This document shows, in pieces, positions 25,309-35,023 of a stretch of 64,000 nucleotides of DNA. Positions within the stretch are counted from its first letter, which is position 1, and each line of letters starts with the position of its first letter. Made by a program: the position numbers and the translations under genes. The stretch is taken from contig OY744607.1 of assembly GCA_963556255.1 (NCBI GenBank), positions 46,719,611-46,783,610 on the forward strand, written 5' to 3'. The stretch comes from Allolobophora icterica. Lineage: Eukaryota; Annelida; Clitellata; Crassiclitellata; Lumbricidae. The notes beneath the pieces are model-generated. The model searched no databases, was not told the DNA's origin, and was given only the letters and a program-made list of their open reading frames with translations.

Positions 25309-25840
25309 TATTGTTAACCAAAATGCGGATAGCAATTGATATATCAAAGAATATTCTTATCTTATCTTATATATTGCCTTTCTTTACATTTTTTTTATCA
25401 CCTTCTGAAAACAATTTTTACCAACTAAAATGACAAACGTATGGAATAGAGGAATCTGAATTTTGAAAATACCTGCCAATGTTCTGTGCTTTGTACAGTG
25501 AAGACGGCTCTCTGGATTTCTTGTTTTTCTTCTTTCTTTTAATCTGCTGAAAATAAGTTTTAATGGTTTTAATTAGTAAAGTGGCATAAATATATGACAC
25601 AAAGTATCCATAATTTAAAAATACCAATTGGTTTTGTGTTCTCAACATCTGGGATTTGCTGTAATATGCAATGTCCTTATAGATTATGACTTTTGTTTAT
25701 TAGCTGGCTTTGTTTTGATTTTAGCTTTCTTCAAGTTTTGTATTTTTCCAGCTGAAAGCAAATTTCAGAACCTAAATTTTCGTAATGATGTGAACCATGC
25801 ACAGGACAAATATTTTTTAAAGTACTTGTTGGTCTTCTGT

Positions 25841-26092
25841 GTTGGACCCATGGGCGGCGATCCGGGGGTTCGAGGGGAACAAGATCCCCACCTTTAAGAG
25901 TTGGGAAACACACCATACATCCCCACATTTTGAAGAAACACCAAAAAAGGTCAAAAGTTTTTTCGCGCATGAGCGCGACAAAATTTCTTGACCTCTTTTT
26001 TTTAGCAAATCAGTTCAAAACTCTTTTTTGACCACATCAATTTTAAATTGTCCCCCCACCTGTCAAACAAGATAGGCGCCAGTGGTTGGCCC
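25841..26092. mobile_element. Non-autonomous hAT element, same family, GTTGGMCC duplication
   Basis: A 236-bp element (25,849-26,084) begins CATGGGCGGCGATCC and ends GATAGGCGCCAGTG, in inverse orientation to the 24,693 copy. GTTGGACC and GTTGGCCC flank it (one mismatch). It splits one unit of the mini-exon-like array: TCTTCTGTGTT before it continues as TTGGCCCTCATGGGC after. Confidence 0.88.
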
Positions 26093-26280
26093 TCATGGGC
26101 TTTGCTTGAAGTTGGCTTTAAATTCCATTGGCTTTCTTTGTGTTGTGCATTTTTGCTATACATGTATATACAGTGTACACTGAGAAAGGTTCAGCCATTA
26201 AAATGACAAAGATATGTAACAGGCAATCTTAATATGAAATTATCACATAAAAGGGCTTATGCAGAATCATGCCATTTCCG

Positions 26281-26785
26281 TCCCTGCACATATATCTGAA
26301 AAACAGAGAACAGAATTAACTACTAACGACTCCGAAATCAGACATGAAGTCATAGGGCCTACATAACAAGTAGAAATTGGGAATTTTCAATAAGTTGCAT
26401 ATATAGGCTTATTCCAGGTATGTGTCATGTATATTTTTGTAACATATGCCTGGAATCAGCAGCGTTCAAAGTGGGTGGGAACGGCGTTCCCACTGCTCTT
26501 AAAAATCTTTGCTTGCGTTTCCACTGCTCACAATGCAATGGAATCCTGGTAACGGATGCGTTCCAATAAAACTCTCTTTCGGAACGTCCGCTCGCGGCGC
26601 TCGGTAACGACAACCGAGTCACAACTCTCATTGTTTTCTATAAATAACTATTAGTGTTTCCGCAGTCCGCTTGTAACAGCTTTTAGTAGCGAGTTAGATT
26701 AACGACCTAATAAAATCTTCAGTCATTGGTTTAAATTGCTGCGCGGCAATCGGCCCCATCCGGCGTCCGCCACTGCCAGGCTAGG
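26281..26785. other. Unassigned region with a repeat also seen near 29.6 kb
   Basis: GTTCCCACTGCTC words at about 26,485-26,530 recur at about 29,583 together with nearby CAATGG. This is probably a diverged MITE. No gene is recognised. Confidence 0.4.
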
Positions 26786-27477
26786 TTTGAATGGTCAAGA
26801 AACTGGTTTCATAAAAAAATTAGGACTCATGTATGATCAGTGGCGGCGATCTTGTTTGACAGGTGGGGAGTGGGGGGGAAGGGACACTTTTGAACTGATC
26901 TGGTCAAAAAAATTGAAAACATTTTTCAAATTTTTGGTGTTTCTTTAAAATTTTAGGGACAACTATATACTGTGTCCCCACTGTCAAAGGCGGGGTCTTG
27001 TCCCCCCCTCTACCCATCGGGATCGCCGCCCACGTGTATGGTGCCCAGGAAGAGTTAGCTGATTTGTCCTTGGCGTTGCAGAAAGCTGATATCACTCTTC
27101 CTGTTGCTCGTCACCTTCTGACAAGACAAATAGAAGTAGGCCTATTGCAGCTAGAAAAAGAGTCCAGTGGTCATTACTATGCTGAAGCTTGTCAGGCAGT
27201 AGACGCAGCAACTTTCAAGGGTATATCAGTTGCTGCTAGCAGTGTCTCTAAAGATAAAGACATTCATCAGGGTCAGTTTTACCAAGTGGACGGCATGGCA
27301 AAGAGACTACTGGCAGATTCGGAGAAGGGTCTCTGTAGTTCTATTGTCTCTCTTGAATCCAATACTTGGCCAAATGATCTCGCACCTGAGCATGGTGAGA
27401 GAGAACTTGTACATTTATGTAGCAAGTTCTTTCTTCAATATACTGATGTCTTGAAAGCAAGGTTATCGAGATTTTAA
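26786..27477 (+). pseudogene. hAT-like transposase fragment split by a MITE
   Basis: The frame at 27,035-27,477 reads YGAQEELADLSLALQKADIT, then LPVARHLLTRQIEV, then FKGISVAASSVSKDKDIHQG. Upstream of the MITE at 26,838-27,034 the sequence GFIKKLGLMY leads into the same frame, so the MITE inserted into a longer coding region. Phrases such as EELADLSL.LQ...IT..... are known to me from hAT-derived and ZMYM-like invertebrate proteins. The frame stops at 27,477 without an hATC domain. The assignment is moderate. Confidence 0.5.
26830..27042. mobile_element. Non-autonomous hAT element, TGTATGRT duplication
   Basis: A 197-bp element (26,838-27,034) begins CAGTGGCGGCGATCTTG and ends GATCGCCGCCCACG, with TGTATGAT and TGTATGGT flanks (one mismatch). 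It interrupts the hAT-like open frame. Confidence 0.88.
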
Positions 27478-27509
27478 ATATAGCAGAGGTGGCCAGGTTT
27501 CTGATCGTT

Positions 27510-27577
27510 TCCAAGAGTTGCTGAATCGAGTAAACACCTTAACAGTAAGGTGTTTAGTGTTTACTCGATTCAGCAGA
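27510..27577. repeat. Inverted repeat (hairpin) 1
   Basis: TGCTGAATCGAGTAAACACC is followed, after a few bases, by GGTGTTTAGTGTTTACTCGA and TTCAGCA, its inverse with a short extra stretch in the right arm. Arms of about 23 bp. Confidence 0.85.
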
Positions 27578-27631
27578 GTATGAAAGAGGGTTCAGTAAAA
27601 TTAATATAAACTGTTGTCTGCACATCATTTA

Positions 27632-27697
27632 GATCACAACTGTCTATAGAGCACAGTGTGGGAAATTCCCACACTGTGCTCTATAGACAGTTGTGAT
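27632..27697. repeat. Perfect 65-bp palindrome (hairpin) 2
   Basis: ATCACAACTGTCTATAGAGC continues through ACAGTGTGGGAA to a single central A, then the exact inverse back to ACAGTTGTGAT. Arms of 32 bp with no mismatch are unusual. Confidence 0.9.
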
Positions 27698-29151
27698 TGG
27701 GAATTGTATAAAAAAGACTGGGGTCAGACTTTGATGAGTTTGATCCATGCATGTGGAGTTGAATATTTTATCTTTGATTTGCAAACTAAAAAAATCAAAA
27801 ATGCAATAGAAAGCTTAAACTCCTTAAAGTGGTGACATTACCAAATTTATTAGTATACAATTCACATGGTCACAAATCTCACAATAAACCACAGCATTAC
27901 TTTATTAATAACCCACAAAGTGAATTGTGAAAGAAAATGCTAAAAAATATAGGTCTAATCACACTAGCACAACGGGGGTTGCAATGCAGTCTTAACTGGG
28001 GATCCTAAGGAAGACTAGGGGGTTGAACCCCCAACCCTCCAACAATTCTCACCCTGATAAAGCATATCTCATTACTCATTTTCACTTCACTGAATGGTCC
28101 CCGTCTGGAAAAATGGAAGCCACTGCCATAGGTAAAAATCATGGTTGCAGGCAATCGATGTGATACTACTGATGCAACCTGCAATGAAACATACTCCTGC
28201 TTCTCAAAAGCATACAACATTTGAATCTCTGTGGCGTCTTTTATGATTTTATTTAGTAAGCTAAAAAATTTTATATAGGCCTACCTTGTTTGTGGTTGAT
28301 CAAGTGGTTCAGTCAATATTTCTGTTTTTTTCATGTGCAGGCAACATCACTGACTAAATCAAAATTCTTTTCAGTTTTCTTTCTATCATTTTCTGACTAA
28401 ATGATATAAAATGATAATATTATTAGGTTTTGGTACTAGTTGTGTAACTTTTGTGTCTGTTGTTTTTTATTTTCATTTAGGAGGATCAATCTACAATTAT
28501 TCTTGTTTATTGCACATCACTGACTGAATCAGAAGTCCTTTCTCTTGTTTTCTAGAATTTTTTGACTTTATTTTTGTGACTGCAATCATCCGGTGATTCA
28601 GATTATGGTATTAGTTTTGTATTTTGTGAAATTATTGCATTTATTTTGGTATTTACATTGTGTCTGTATCTATCAGGAGGGCCAGCATGCAGTTTTTCAT
28701 GTTTAATGCCCATCATTCACTGAAGCAAAATGTCTTTCTGTTTTTTCTAGTAGAATTTTGTTACTGTTTAAAAATTGATATCACTGCTTATCAGGTTATA
28801 TATAATATTAATGTTATTGGTTTCTGATATGTTATTACCGTTTAATAAAAGGCTTTTATTGGATGTTATATGGCTACATTGGGTCATGCTTTGGTCATTT
28901 GACTAGCTCAACATAGTCGTATGAGTGAGTCGAACCACGATCCTTTAACTTTGAACCCAATTCCTTATATGATATCAGGGCTGACTACTATTCTATGTAT
29001 ACAATGATTCGGCAGGATTCATTGTCATTTGAATGGGGGGGGGGATTAATGTAATTGATTTTGGAATTCTGTGACGTATTCTTAGATACATTTAAATTAT
29101 TATGTGGAATGTGGTTACATTGAGGGGGCCGATTCGTTGCGTTGGGGGATA
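27698..29151. other. AT-rich region with a degenerate tandem repeat of about 180 bp
   Basis: Three diverged units around 28,336, 28,510 and 28,704 share CATCACTGACTGAATCA and TTTTCTAGAATTTT-like words, and two carry an acceptor-like AG before GGAGGATCAATC or GGAGGGCCAGCATG. No coding frame. The rest, including 27,698-28,300, holds nothing recognised. Confidence 0.5.
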
Positions 29152-29550
29152 GGTAGACGCAGGGGCGTAGCCAGACTTAAATTCAAGAGGAGGCAACTAC
29201 TGCTTGTCAAAACTTGTGTGCAGTGGCGGCGATCTTGTTTCAGAGGTGAGGGGGAAATTTTTCAGCGTCCGAAGGGCGGTCGCAAAAAACTTGTGAGAAT
29301 TTCAGAATTTAGCTCTGAGAATTTCAAAATTTTTTAATATATGTTACGAAAAAAGTTGATGACCTTTTTTCATTAACACATTCGAAGACTAAGACTTTCT
29401 TCTTCAAATCAAGAGGAGGCAAAATCCACCTCTGCTGGGGTGTACTTGAGGACGCAGCAGGGCTATAACCCATGGAAAATTTTTAAATCCACAAAACCAA
29501 GAGGCAAATTCCTCCTCTTGCCTCCATGTAGCTACGCCTATGGGTAGACG
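29152..29550. mobile_element. Non-autonomous hAT element with a second element inserted
   Basis: The element spans 29,160-29,542, from CAGGGGCGTAGCCAGAC to GTAGCTACGCCTATG, with a perfect GGTAGACG duplication. It belongs to the same family as 2,568-2,872 (AAATTCAAGAGGAGGCAACT is shared). At about 29,220 a CAGTGGCGGCGATCTTG end of another hAT family begins inside it. The far end of that inner copy was not found, so it is truncated. Confidence 0.88.
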
Positions 29551-29760
29551 GCTTGTCTACTAGCGAGTCAACTCAAACTTTGGAGTTCCCACTGCTCACC
29601 CAAAGCACTTTAACCAATGGGAATAAGCTTATGTGAACGAAAGCTCATGGTTTTCCAACTATAAACAGCTAAAATTCGATTCAAGCTAACGTTCCAGCCT
29701 TATATTCGCTCATTTGATAACTAACCAAAGTGCGAAAATAGGCGTATACGTCCCATATCT
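29551..29760. other. Unassigned sequence
   Basis: Contains the GTTCCCACTGCTCACC motif shared with 26,485-26,530. Nothing else recognised. Confidence 0.4.
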
Positions 29761-29761
29761 T

Positions 29762-30210
29762 AGGGGTCGTCCATTAATTATGTCAACAAAATGGGGGAGG
29801 GAGGGGGTTTGAGAAAGTTTGACAATTCTTGACAGAGGGGAGGGGGGGTTCGAGACAAATTGACGTCAACAATAATTTAATCAAAAAGCAACCATAGATT
29901 CGGAAAGTCTTTATGAGTGATCTATTTCTTTTTTGTTTGTAATATAATCAAACGCGATATTTTCTTCATTTTAAATTATCTTGTTTGTTTTTCAAAGATT
30001 AATGAGAAAATCTCATTCGAATATCCTGGGTTCTGTTCGAAAATCTAATATTTCGTGTTTCTTTTCAATGGAAATATGGGGGGGGGTAAATTATTTTTGA
30101 CATAATTTTATTAGGGGTCTTTGAATGTTTGACAGTTGTTGACAAGGGGGAGGGAGGGGGTCAAAAACTGCCTAAAATTTGTTGACATAATTAATGGACG
30201 ACCCCTTAGT
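29762..30210. mobile_element. Harbinger-type MITE with TTA duplication
   Basis: GGGGTCGTCCATTAATTATG at the left and its exact inverse, ending GACGACCCC, at the right form TIRs of more than 20 bp, extended by TCAACAAA/TTTGTTGA-type bases. TTA flanks both ends. GGGGGAGGGAGGGGG-type tracts sit inside each arm. TIRs starting GGGGTCGTCCAT are familiar from Harbinger/ISL2EU-type elements; the precise family is inference. Confidence 0.75.
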
Positions 30211-30641
30211 AATCAAATCGAAAAATTCACTCATAATACAAGTTCATTCACTCATCTAATTCAGCAATTTGTCTTCTAGTTAGCTAGGCAAATTTACTGA
30301 AAATTTACTTTAATTCGCAAATGAATGTTTTATCTAGGGATAACGTCTTAATAAGATTTAAATAAACAATATTTTTTTTAATTTAGGCCTAGGCTATTCG
30401 ACATCCGAGTCATTCGCTTTCATCCTTCACTTAAAGTTTTTTAAACGATGGGGTCGTTTCCTCAAAATATTTCGATACGAAACAGTTATAATATTTTAAT
30501 TTATCAGTTACCTTGTCGAAGTTCTGTTTCTAAACTTCAGATCATCAGTTTTCAGCAAAAAGAATCAGAGTAACAATAACAAAAACCATAACTATAATAG
30601 TCAAATATCGATTCTGTGCAAGGACCCATTATACACTAATA
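30211..30641. other. AT-rich sequence without recognised features
   Basis: No coding frame or repeat family recognised. Confidence 0.5.
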
Positions 30642-31484
30642 TAGAATCCTTGGTTACTGTGGTAATTGATTTGACAACTAGCGTCTCGAAACTTGGCTGC
30701 ACTGAAATCCATTTCATCGAGCCGGGTGTCAAAGTGAATGGGGCCTACTATCGCGACAACCTTCTTGCCCAGAAGTTACTGCCAGACATACGCCGGATAT
30801 CCCAGGGCGAGTTTTTTGTCTTTCAACAGGATGGCGCCCCGGCGCATCGAGCACGCGACACTGTCTCTTTCCTGGAGCGAGAAACGCCCGACTTCATACC
30901 TCCAACACTGTGGCCGCCGAATTCACCGGATCTTAACCCAGTCGACTATAGCATATGGAGTGTGCTGCAGGAAAAGGTTTACCGCTCCAGTATAGCCAAC
31001 GTGGACGAACTCAAAACGCGTCTGATCGACGAGTGGGCGCGCTTAGACCAGTCGATTGTTGATGCTGCTATCGGCCAGTGGCGTCGTCGTCTAAGCGCTT
31101 GTGTCCGTGTAAGAGGGGCACATTTCGAGCACCAATTCTAACACTTTTAAGCAGATCTGTCATAACAATTAAAAACTCTGCTAAGTAAACCATATTTTAC
31201 TTTACTGCGTGCTAATTAAGTCGTCAGATAGTTTGTTTCATGTAATAAAATTTAAATGTTATATAAGAAATTGGTACATCTGTGTTTAACAAGGTAGTGC
31301 GGTGACATGAGTCAGGTGAGGTGGAAAATTTATGTATAGCATAAAATTTCAGCCATTTTTCCATCTACCTGCCAAAAATTATTAAAATTGGTGGAAATTT
31401 GACGAAGTTCTGACAGAAACAATTTTGCACAGTTTATTTTGAGACACGGTGTAGAATCCTTGGTTACTGTGGTAATTGATTTGA
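30642..31484 (+). mobile_element. 3' half of a mariner-like element flanked by a 34-bp direct repeat
   Basis: TAGAATCCTTGGTTACTGTG plus 14 more bases occurs at 30,642-30,675 and again at 31,451-31,484. Between them is the end of a mariner-type transposase and a right terminus ending GAGACACGGTG just before TA. The left terminus and the N-terminal half of the gene are missing. The terminus resembles the CACTGTGTCC end at 6,083. Confidence 0.8.
30676..31141 (+). pseudogene. Mariner-like (DD37D) transposase, C-terminal half
   Basis: The frame carries FVFQQDGAPAHRARDTV, with the second catalytic Asp, and LWPPNSPDLNPVDYSIW, with the third. I count 37 residues between the Asp of QQDG and the Asp of NPVD, the DD37D spacing. 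Downstream are QSIVDAAIGQWRRRL and a C-terminus ending HFEHQF, so the 3' end is intact. The first catalytic Asp and the DNA-binding domain are absent because the copy is 5'-truncated. It cannot be functional. Confidence 0.88.
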
Positions 31485-31945
31485 CGTCATCACATATTTT
31501 GTCACCAGTCATTAGCCAATCATGTTATTTGATTTATATCACGTGCAACAGACGTTATTTAATTCAGTAAGTATGTAAGCATCAGAGTAAATCGTATCAT
31601 ATCTAGTAATTTATAAGGCGCCTCTCGCAGTGTAAACTATTATTATTAAAGCAGTTTTATATAGTGCCCCTTTCAGATTGCCTACTCAGGAGCACTCCCA
31701 GCCCAACCACGGTCGAACAACGCAGTTTTGAGGACAGTAAGAACGAGGTGAAAACCGTGAAATGGCCAGTCGGTATTTGACGGAGGGACGGCTACAGAGA
31801 GGTGAAAGCGGAAGCTCAACATCCAGAGGAATTGCGCCGTTGGACATAATATTATGAACCTGCCTGACGGCAGAGAACCAAAGAAGTGGTAGGCCCTATA
31901 TAGGAAACCCGTTCTTACTTATAGGGACGTCGAATATACGGGGGG
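31485..31945. other. LINE-tail fragments, no gene
   Basis: Two minus-strand LINE B 3'-end fragments, at about 31,605-31,640 (TTATAAGGCGCCTCTCGCAG) and 31,655-31,720 (TTATATAGTGCCCCTTTCAG, then CTCAGGAGCACTCCCAGCCC). A similar one is at 36,690-36,840. A G run lies at 31,941-31,948. Confidence 0.6.
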
Positions 31946-33146
31946 GGGTCCATAGAGTAGTGGTAACATCACTGGCGTGAAGAGCAGTAGGCTAGGTAGC
32001 GGGATCGCTTTCCGCAACCCTCTCAAGGTCCACTCAGCCTATCATTCGCGAGATGGCGCGTTGTGAAAATGAGATGTAGGACGTGATGGGCGCCTTGCAA
32101 GGCGGCTGTATACAGTTAAAATTCGACTCCTGTAATAACTTCAGTCTTGTTGTCCTCGAGACCAAGGTCTTGGTCTCGAGTGCACTCGAGTTCGTTTTTA
32201 AAAGTCTTGGTCTTGGTCTTGGTCTTGAGGTTCAAGGTCTTGGTCTTGGTCTTGGTCTTGAGGTTCAAGGTCTTGGTCTTGGTCTTGAGGTTCAAAGTCT
32301 TGGTCTTGGTTTTGCAAGACCAAGACCAAGACCGGCTGTCAACATGAATAGTCATTTAACAAAACTCAATGATTTTAATAATTTATCCAATAATTACTAA
32401 TACAATTGCTTTAGTATTTACACGGTGTGAGTGAGTGAGGCTTTACTGTTGCTTTTGACATTTATTTTGACTTCCGGTTATTTACCATGGAATGATTTCA
32501 AAACAGACTCACAATTTGTACATTTACATCCGGTACTTGAAAAGCTGCTCTGTGTGCCAGTGAATTCAGCACTGTAGAACGTATTTTCACATGGCAGAAT
32601 TTTTATGAGGCCCCAAGGGTCACGTCTTGGTCAGAAAATTCTGAGCGAATTGGTTTTTTAAAATGCAACAGGTATATGGAATAAGATTTCGCACGAAGGA
32701 CTTTTGTAAATACGAATTCGGAATTCTCTGCAGTCTGCATTTAGAGTTATTTTGTTTCAATAAAATAAAAGATTCGTGTTTTAATTGAAATAGCGAGTAG
32801 TCTGACTTGACAATTTTTTTAGTAAGGAATAGAAATCTGGACATGGTTGTGATTTTTGGGTATTGTACTCGGTTTTGGTCTTGAGTTTCAAAGTCTTGGT
32901 CTTGGTCTTGAGGTTCAAGGTCTTGGTCTTGGTCTTGAGGTTCAAGGTCTTGGTCTTGGTCTTGAGGTTCAAGGTCTTGGTCTTGGTCTTGGTCTTGAGG
33001 TTCAAGGTCTTGGTCTTGGTCTTGAGGTTTAAGGTCTTGACAACAAGACTGAATAACTTGTGATCATCCGTTCATACTGATTTGTAATCATACTGCGTAA
33101 TTGTCAGTTTGAAAATATGAAACGAAGATTATTATTAATCTTATTA
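31946..33146 (+). mobile_element. tRNA-derived SINE, family S1, copy 2, split by a hAT element
   Basis: The left part 31,946-32,141 matches 16,705-16,885. The right part 33,052-33,146 continues AATAACTTGTGATCATCCG to the ATT-rich tail. Compared with copy 1, the only large difference is the 910-bp insertion plus an 8-bp duplication. Confidence 0.9.
32134..33059. mobile_element. Non-autonomous hAT element with GGTCTTGGTCTTG arrays
   Basis: The element spans 32,142-33,051 (910 bp). TIRs CAGTCTTGTTGTC and GACAACAAGACTG are perfect over 13 bp. AATAACTT is duplicated on both sides and occurs once in the empty SINE copy at 16,705. Each end carries a subterminal tandem array of GGTCTTGGTCTTGAGGTTCA (about 32,200-32,335 and 32,870-33,040). 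These arrays give spurious Lys/Thr or Leu/Val frames. Confidence 0.95.
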
Positions 33147-33690
33147 ATATACGAAGAGCTGCGCAGGCGAGTTGATGCGCTGATGTATTGCCGAGGCTAG
33201 TAAGTTGTAGGGCTGCAGATCTCGAGGCCACATCCGGCTATGGATGTCACAAAGGACGTCCGCAACGAGGGTCAAATGAGGACAAAATAATGTGGATAAG
33301 GGAACGGATTTATCCCCAATACGGACGTCCGCGCCTAAAACTGATGTGTAAAGCTCTTTGTACAGTACCCTAAACGCCAACTTCAGTCAGAAAGCATAGC
33401 CCATATTGCATTGGATCTAGTTAAGTCCCTTTAATAGCTTGACGTAGCAGTATGAAGTACCCAACCCACGCCTGCCTTAGTACTCTGTTGGAGTGTTGAC
33501 GCCACGAATAGGGTGTTGACGGTAATGCCAGACGCGGACAAGGGCACACAGTTGTTCCAGCGTGCATGTGTTTTCTGACAGCGTGTGCTGTTGACATTTT
33601 TCTGTGCAGTTTGTCTGCAGTTTTCAGTAGGCCTATGTAGCCTACGTGTATTGACCTATTGCAAACTTAATTTCATACGTGTATGATGTA
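33147..33690. other. Unassigned sequence
   Basis: No recognised gene. Small open frames at 33,144-33,380 on both strands do not resemble known proteins. Confidence 0.45.
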
Positions 33691-33888
33691 GATACTGTCA
33701 GTGGCGGCGCCAGGGGTGGGCTAGGAGGTGCTTAGCCCCCCCAAACTGTGGCTTAGCCCCCCCCCCAAACAAAACGCTGGAAATCTCTGAAGCTTTGCAA
33801 TGCTAACAAAAGAGGACGGGAGAAAGGGAAGAGCTTAGGGCTTCAGCCCCCCCAAACCTGAAATCCTGGCGCTGCCACTGGATACTGT
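33691..33888. mobile_element. Non-autonomous hAT element, GATACTGT duplication
   Basis: A 182-bp element (33,699-33,880) begins CAGTGGCGGCGCCAGG and ends CCTGGCGCTGCCACTG, a 16-bp TIR with one mismatch, and has a perfect GATACTGT duplication. The interior has TTAGCCCCCC tracts. Confidence 0.94.
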
Positions 33889-33898
33889 ATGTTGTAAT

Positions 33899-34144
33899 TA
33901 GGCGGCGATCTTGTTTCTGAGGTGGGGGGGGACATTTGGGAACTGATCTGGTCAAAAGAGTTTTGAACTGATATGGTCCAAAAAGAGGCCACACGCGCGA
34001 AAAATTTTATAACCCAAGTACGAAAAAATGTGATGACCTTTTTTGGTGTTTCTTCAAAATTTTGGGGGTCCGATGTATGGCGTGTCCCCCCACTGTTAAA
34101 GGTGGGGGTCTTGTCCCCTCGACCCACCGGGATCGCCGCCCATG
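33899..34144. mobile_element. Non-autonomous hAT element of the GGCGGCGATC family
   Basis: GGCGGCGATCTTGTTTCTGA at the left and GGGATCGCCGCCCATG at the right match the 24,693 and 26,838 copies, including a shared TTTTTTGGTGTTTCTTCAAA stretch. The target duplication is not clear. It lies only about 10 bp from the preceding hAT. Confidence 0.8.
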
Positions 34145-35023
34145 GACTTTTAAACTTTTACATAGCTTCTAACACCCAGTCATAATTATCACGCAAACCG
34201 ACTTGCAGTGCATGTATTAAAAGTTTGACAGCTTCACTTCATGGTGAATTCTATAGCTGGCATCTCTGATGCGGCTTTAGCGTGGCGCTCGGAAATTTCG
34301 ATTTTCGTTACACTACAATCAAACGTCAAGTCGGATATAACCCGATGTCTTGCCTCACTATTTCGAACCTCGGATATATCGAACTCTGTTGACAGGGTTG
34401 CATTAAGGCTAGTGCATGCCTTGGTGCTGTGATTACCTATCAGCGAGGGGCCCAATGACCAGTAAAATAAAAAATTTATTGTACTTCCGAAAATGCGGGC
34501 CCCTCAAAACTGCGGGCTCGGGTGTAGCACACACCCTTAATGCGGGCCTATCTGTTGACGATGATCCCTTGAGGTTCGATATATAACAAAGTTTTGCTGT
34601 ATACTTAAAATGACCCGAAAACTGTTTCAACTAAACCTCCGAATGCATTTATTAACTGCCAAAACTTTAAATTAGCAAGTAACAAACTCCTTTAAGGCAC
34701 CTGCCACATTCTACATTTCAAATTAACATTTCTGTAGTATAATTGCACTTAAATTGTGTATAGAGCACCATGATGCATTGGCAAACTCCTCTAGCAATTT
34801 CAGATTAAGGAGTGATATTCAACAATATATTTTGTCCCTTAATTTCATACAAAATCTACACAAAACTCAAAACAGCACAGTCACATATTTTTTAATTAAG
34901 TCATTGAGGAAAAGTAAGTATAACGCCAGAAGTCGTTTGAAGAGTAGCAGGAACTGCCAAAGCGACCGTCATCGATTCGTCACATCAACAGAAGCCTACA
35001 TTCCTAATGATGTAGCAATCCAG
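34145..35023. other. METTL22-like 3' flank with a pogo-type MITE end
   Basis: At 34,330-34,600, TATTTCGAACCTCGGATATA and AGGTTCGATATATAACAAAG, ending TTTTGCTGTA, resemble the TATATCGAA-rich element at 15,820-16,040. The rest probably includes the 3' UTR of the minus-strand methyltransferase. No other gene is seen. Confidence 0.45.

Larger units (their letters stand above)
23935..25370 (+). mobile_element. LINE family A, second 5'-truncated copy, inserted in the array
   Basis: The translation of about 23,975-24,130 reads ADSSLFAAVLADRGHVMYDL, and after the nested hAT continues IPSADDMMRKTFIIRML. This matches the C-terminal style of LINE A at 3,713-5,063 (RTSFIIRML). The 3' UTR shares GTTTGATGTTGTTTAATTA with the first copy, and the element ends in TTATCTTATCTTAT near 25,368. 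Two hAT elements sit inside it (24,141-24,544 and 24,693-25,300). Confidence 0.75.
20280..26280 (-). repeat. Array of about 140-bp units, each with an exon-like core and splice signals
   Basis: About 25 tandem units. On the minus strand a typical unit has a TTTTTCAGCAG acceptor, a 57-72 nt core (21,105-21,173 is 69 nt; 21,247-21,303 is 57 nt), then a GGCAG|GTAATT or CAG|GTATTT donor, then an AT-rich spacer of about 70 bp. Cores in the centre of the array encode TETKKTKITTKPSSK, then PRKDWQ. Outer units are more diverged: 25,418-25,648 encodes QIKRKKKNKKSREPSS, and a longer core at about 23,540-23,700 ends KTRSTVQKMNR. Some units have stops in the commonest frame (about 20,850 and 21,270) and one at about 21,655 has lost its GT. 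It may be a repetitive gene built from mini-exons, or a satellite derived from one. A LINE and two hAT elements interrupt it. Confidence 0.55.

Noticed and set aside
20280..26280. Array of direct repeats as a CRISPR
   Set aside because: Units are 140 bp, diverged, in a eukaryotic genome and without a short constant repeat with unique spacers.
32083..32400. Leu/Val-rich frame at 32,083-32,400 and a similar one at 32,863-33,063
   Set aside because: Translations of GGTCTTGGTCTTG subterminal arrays of a hAT element.
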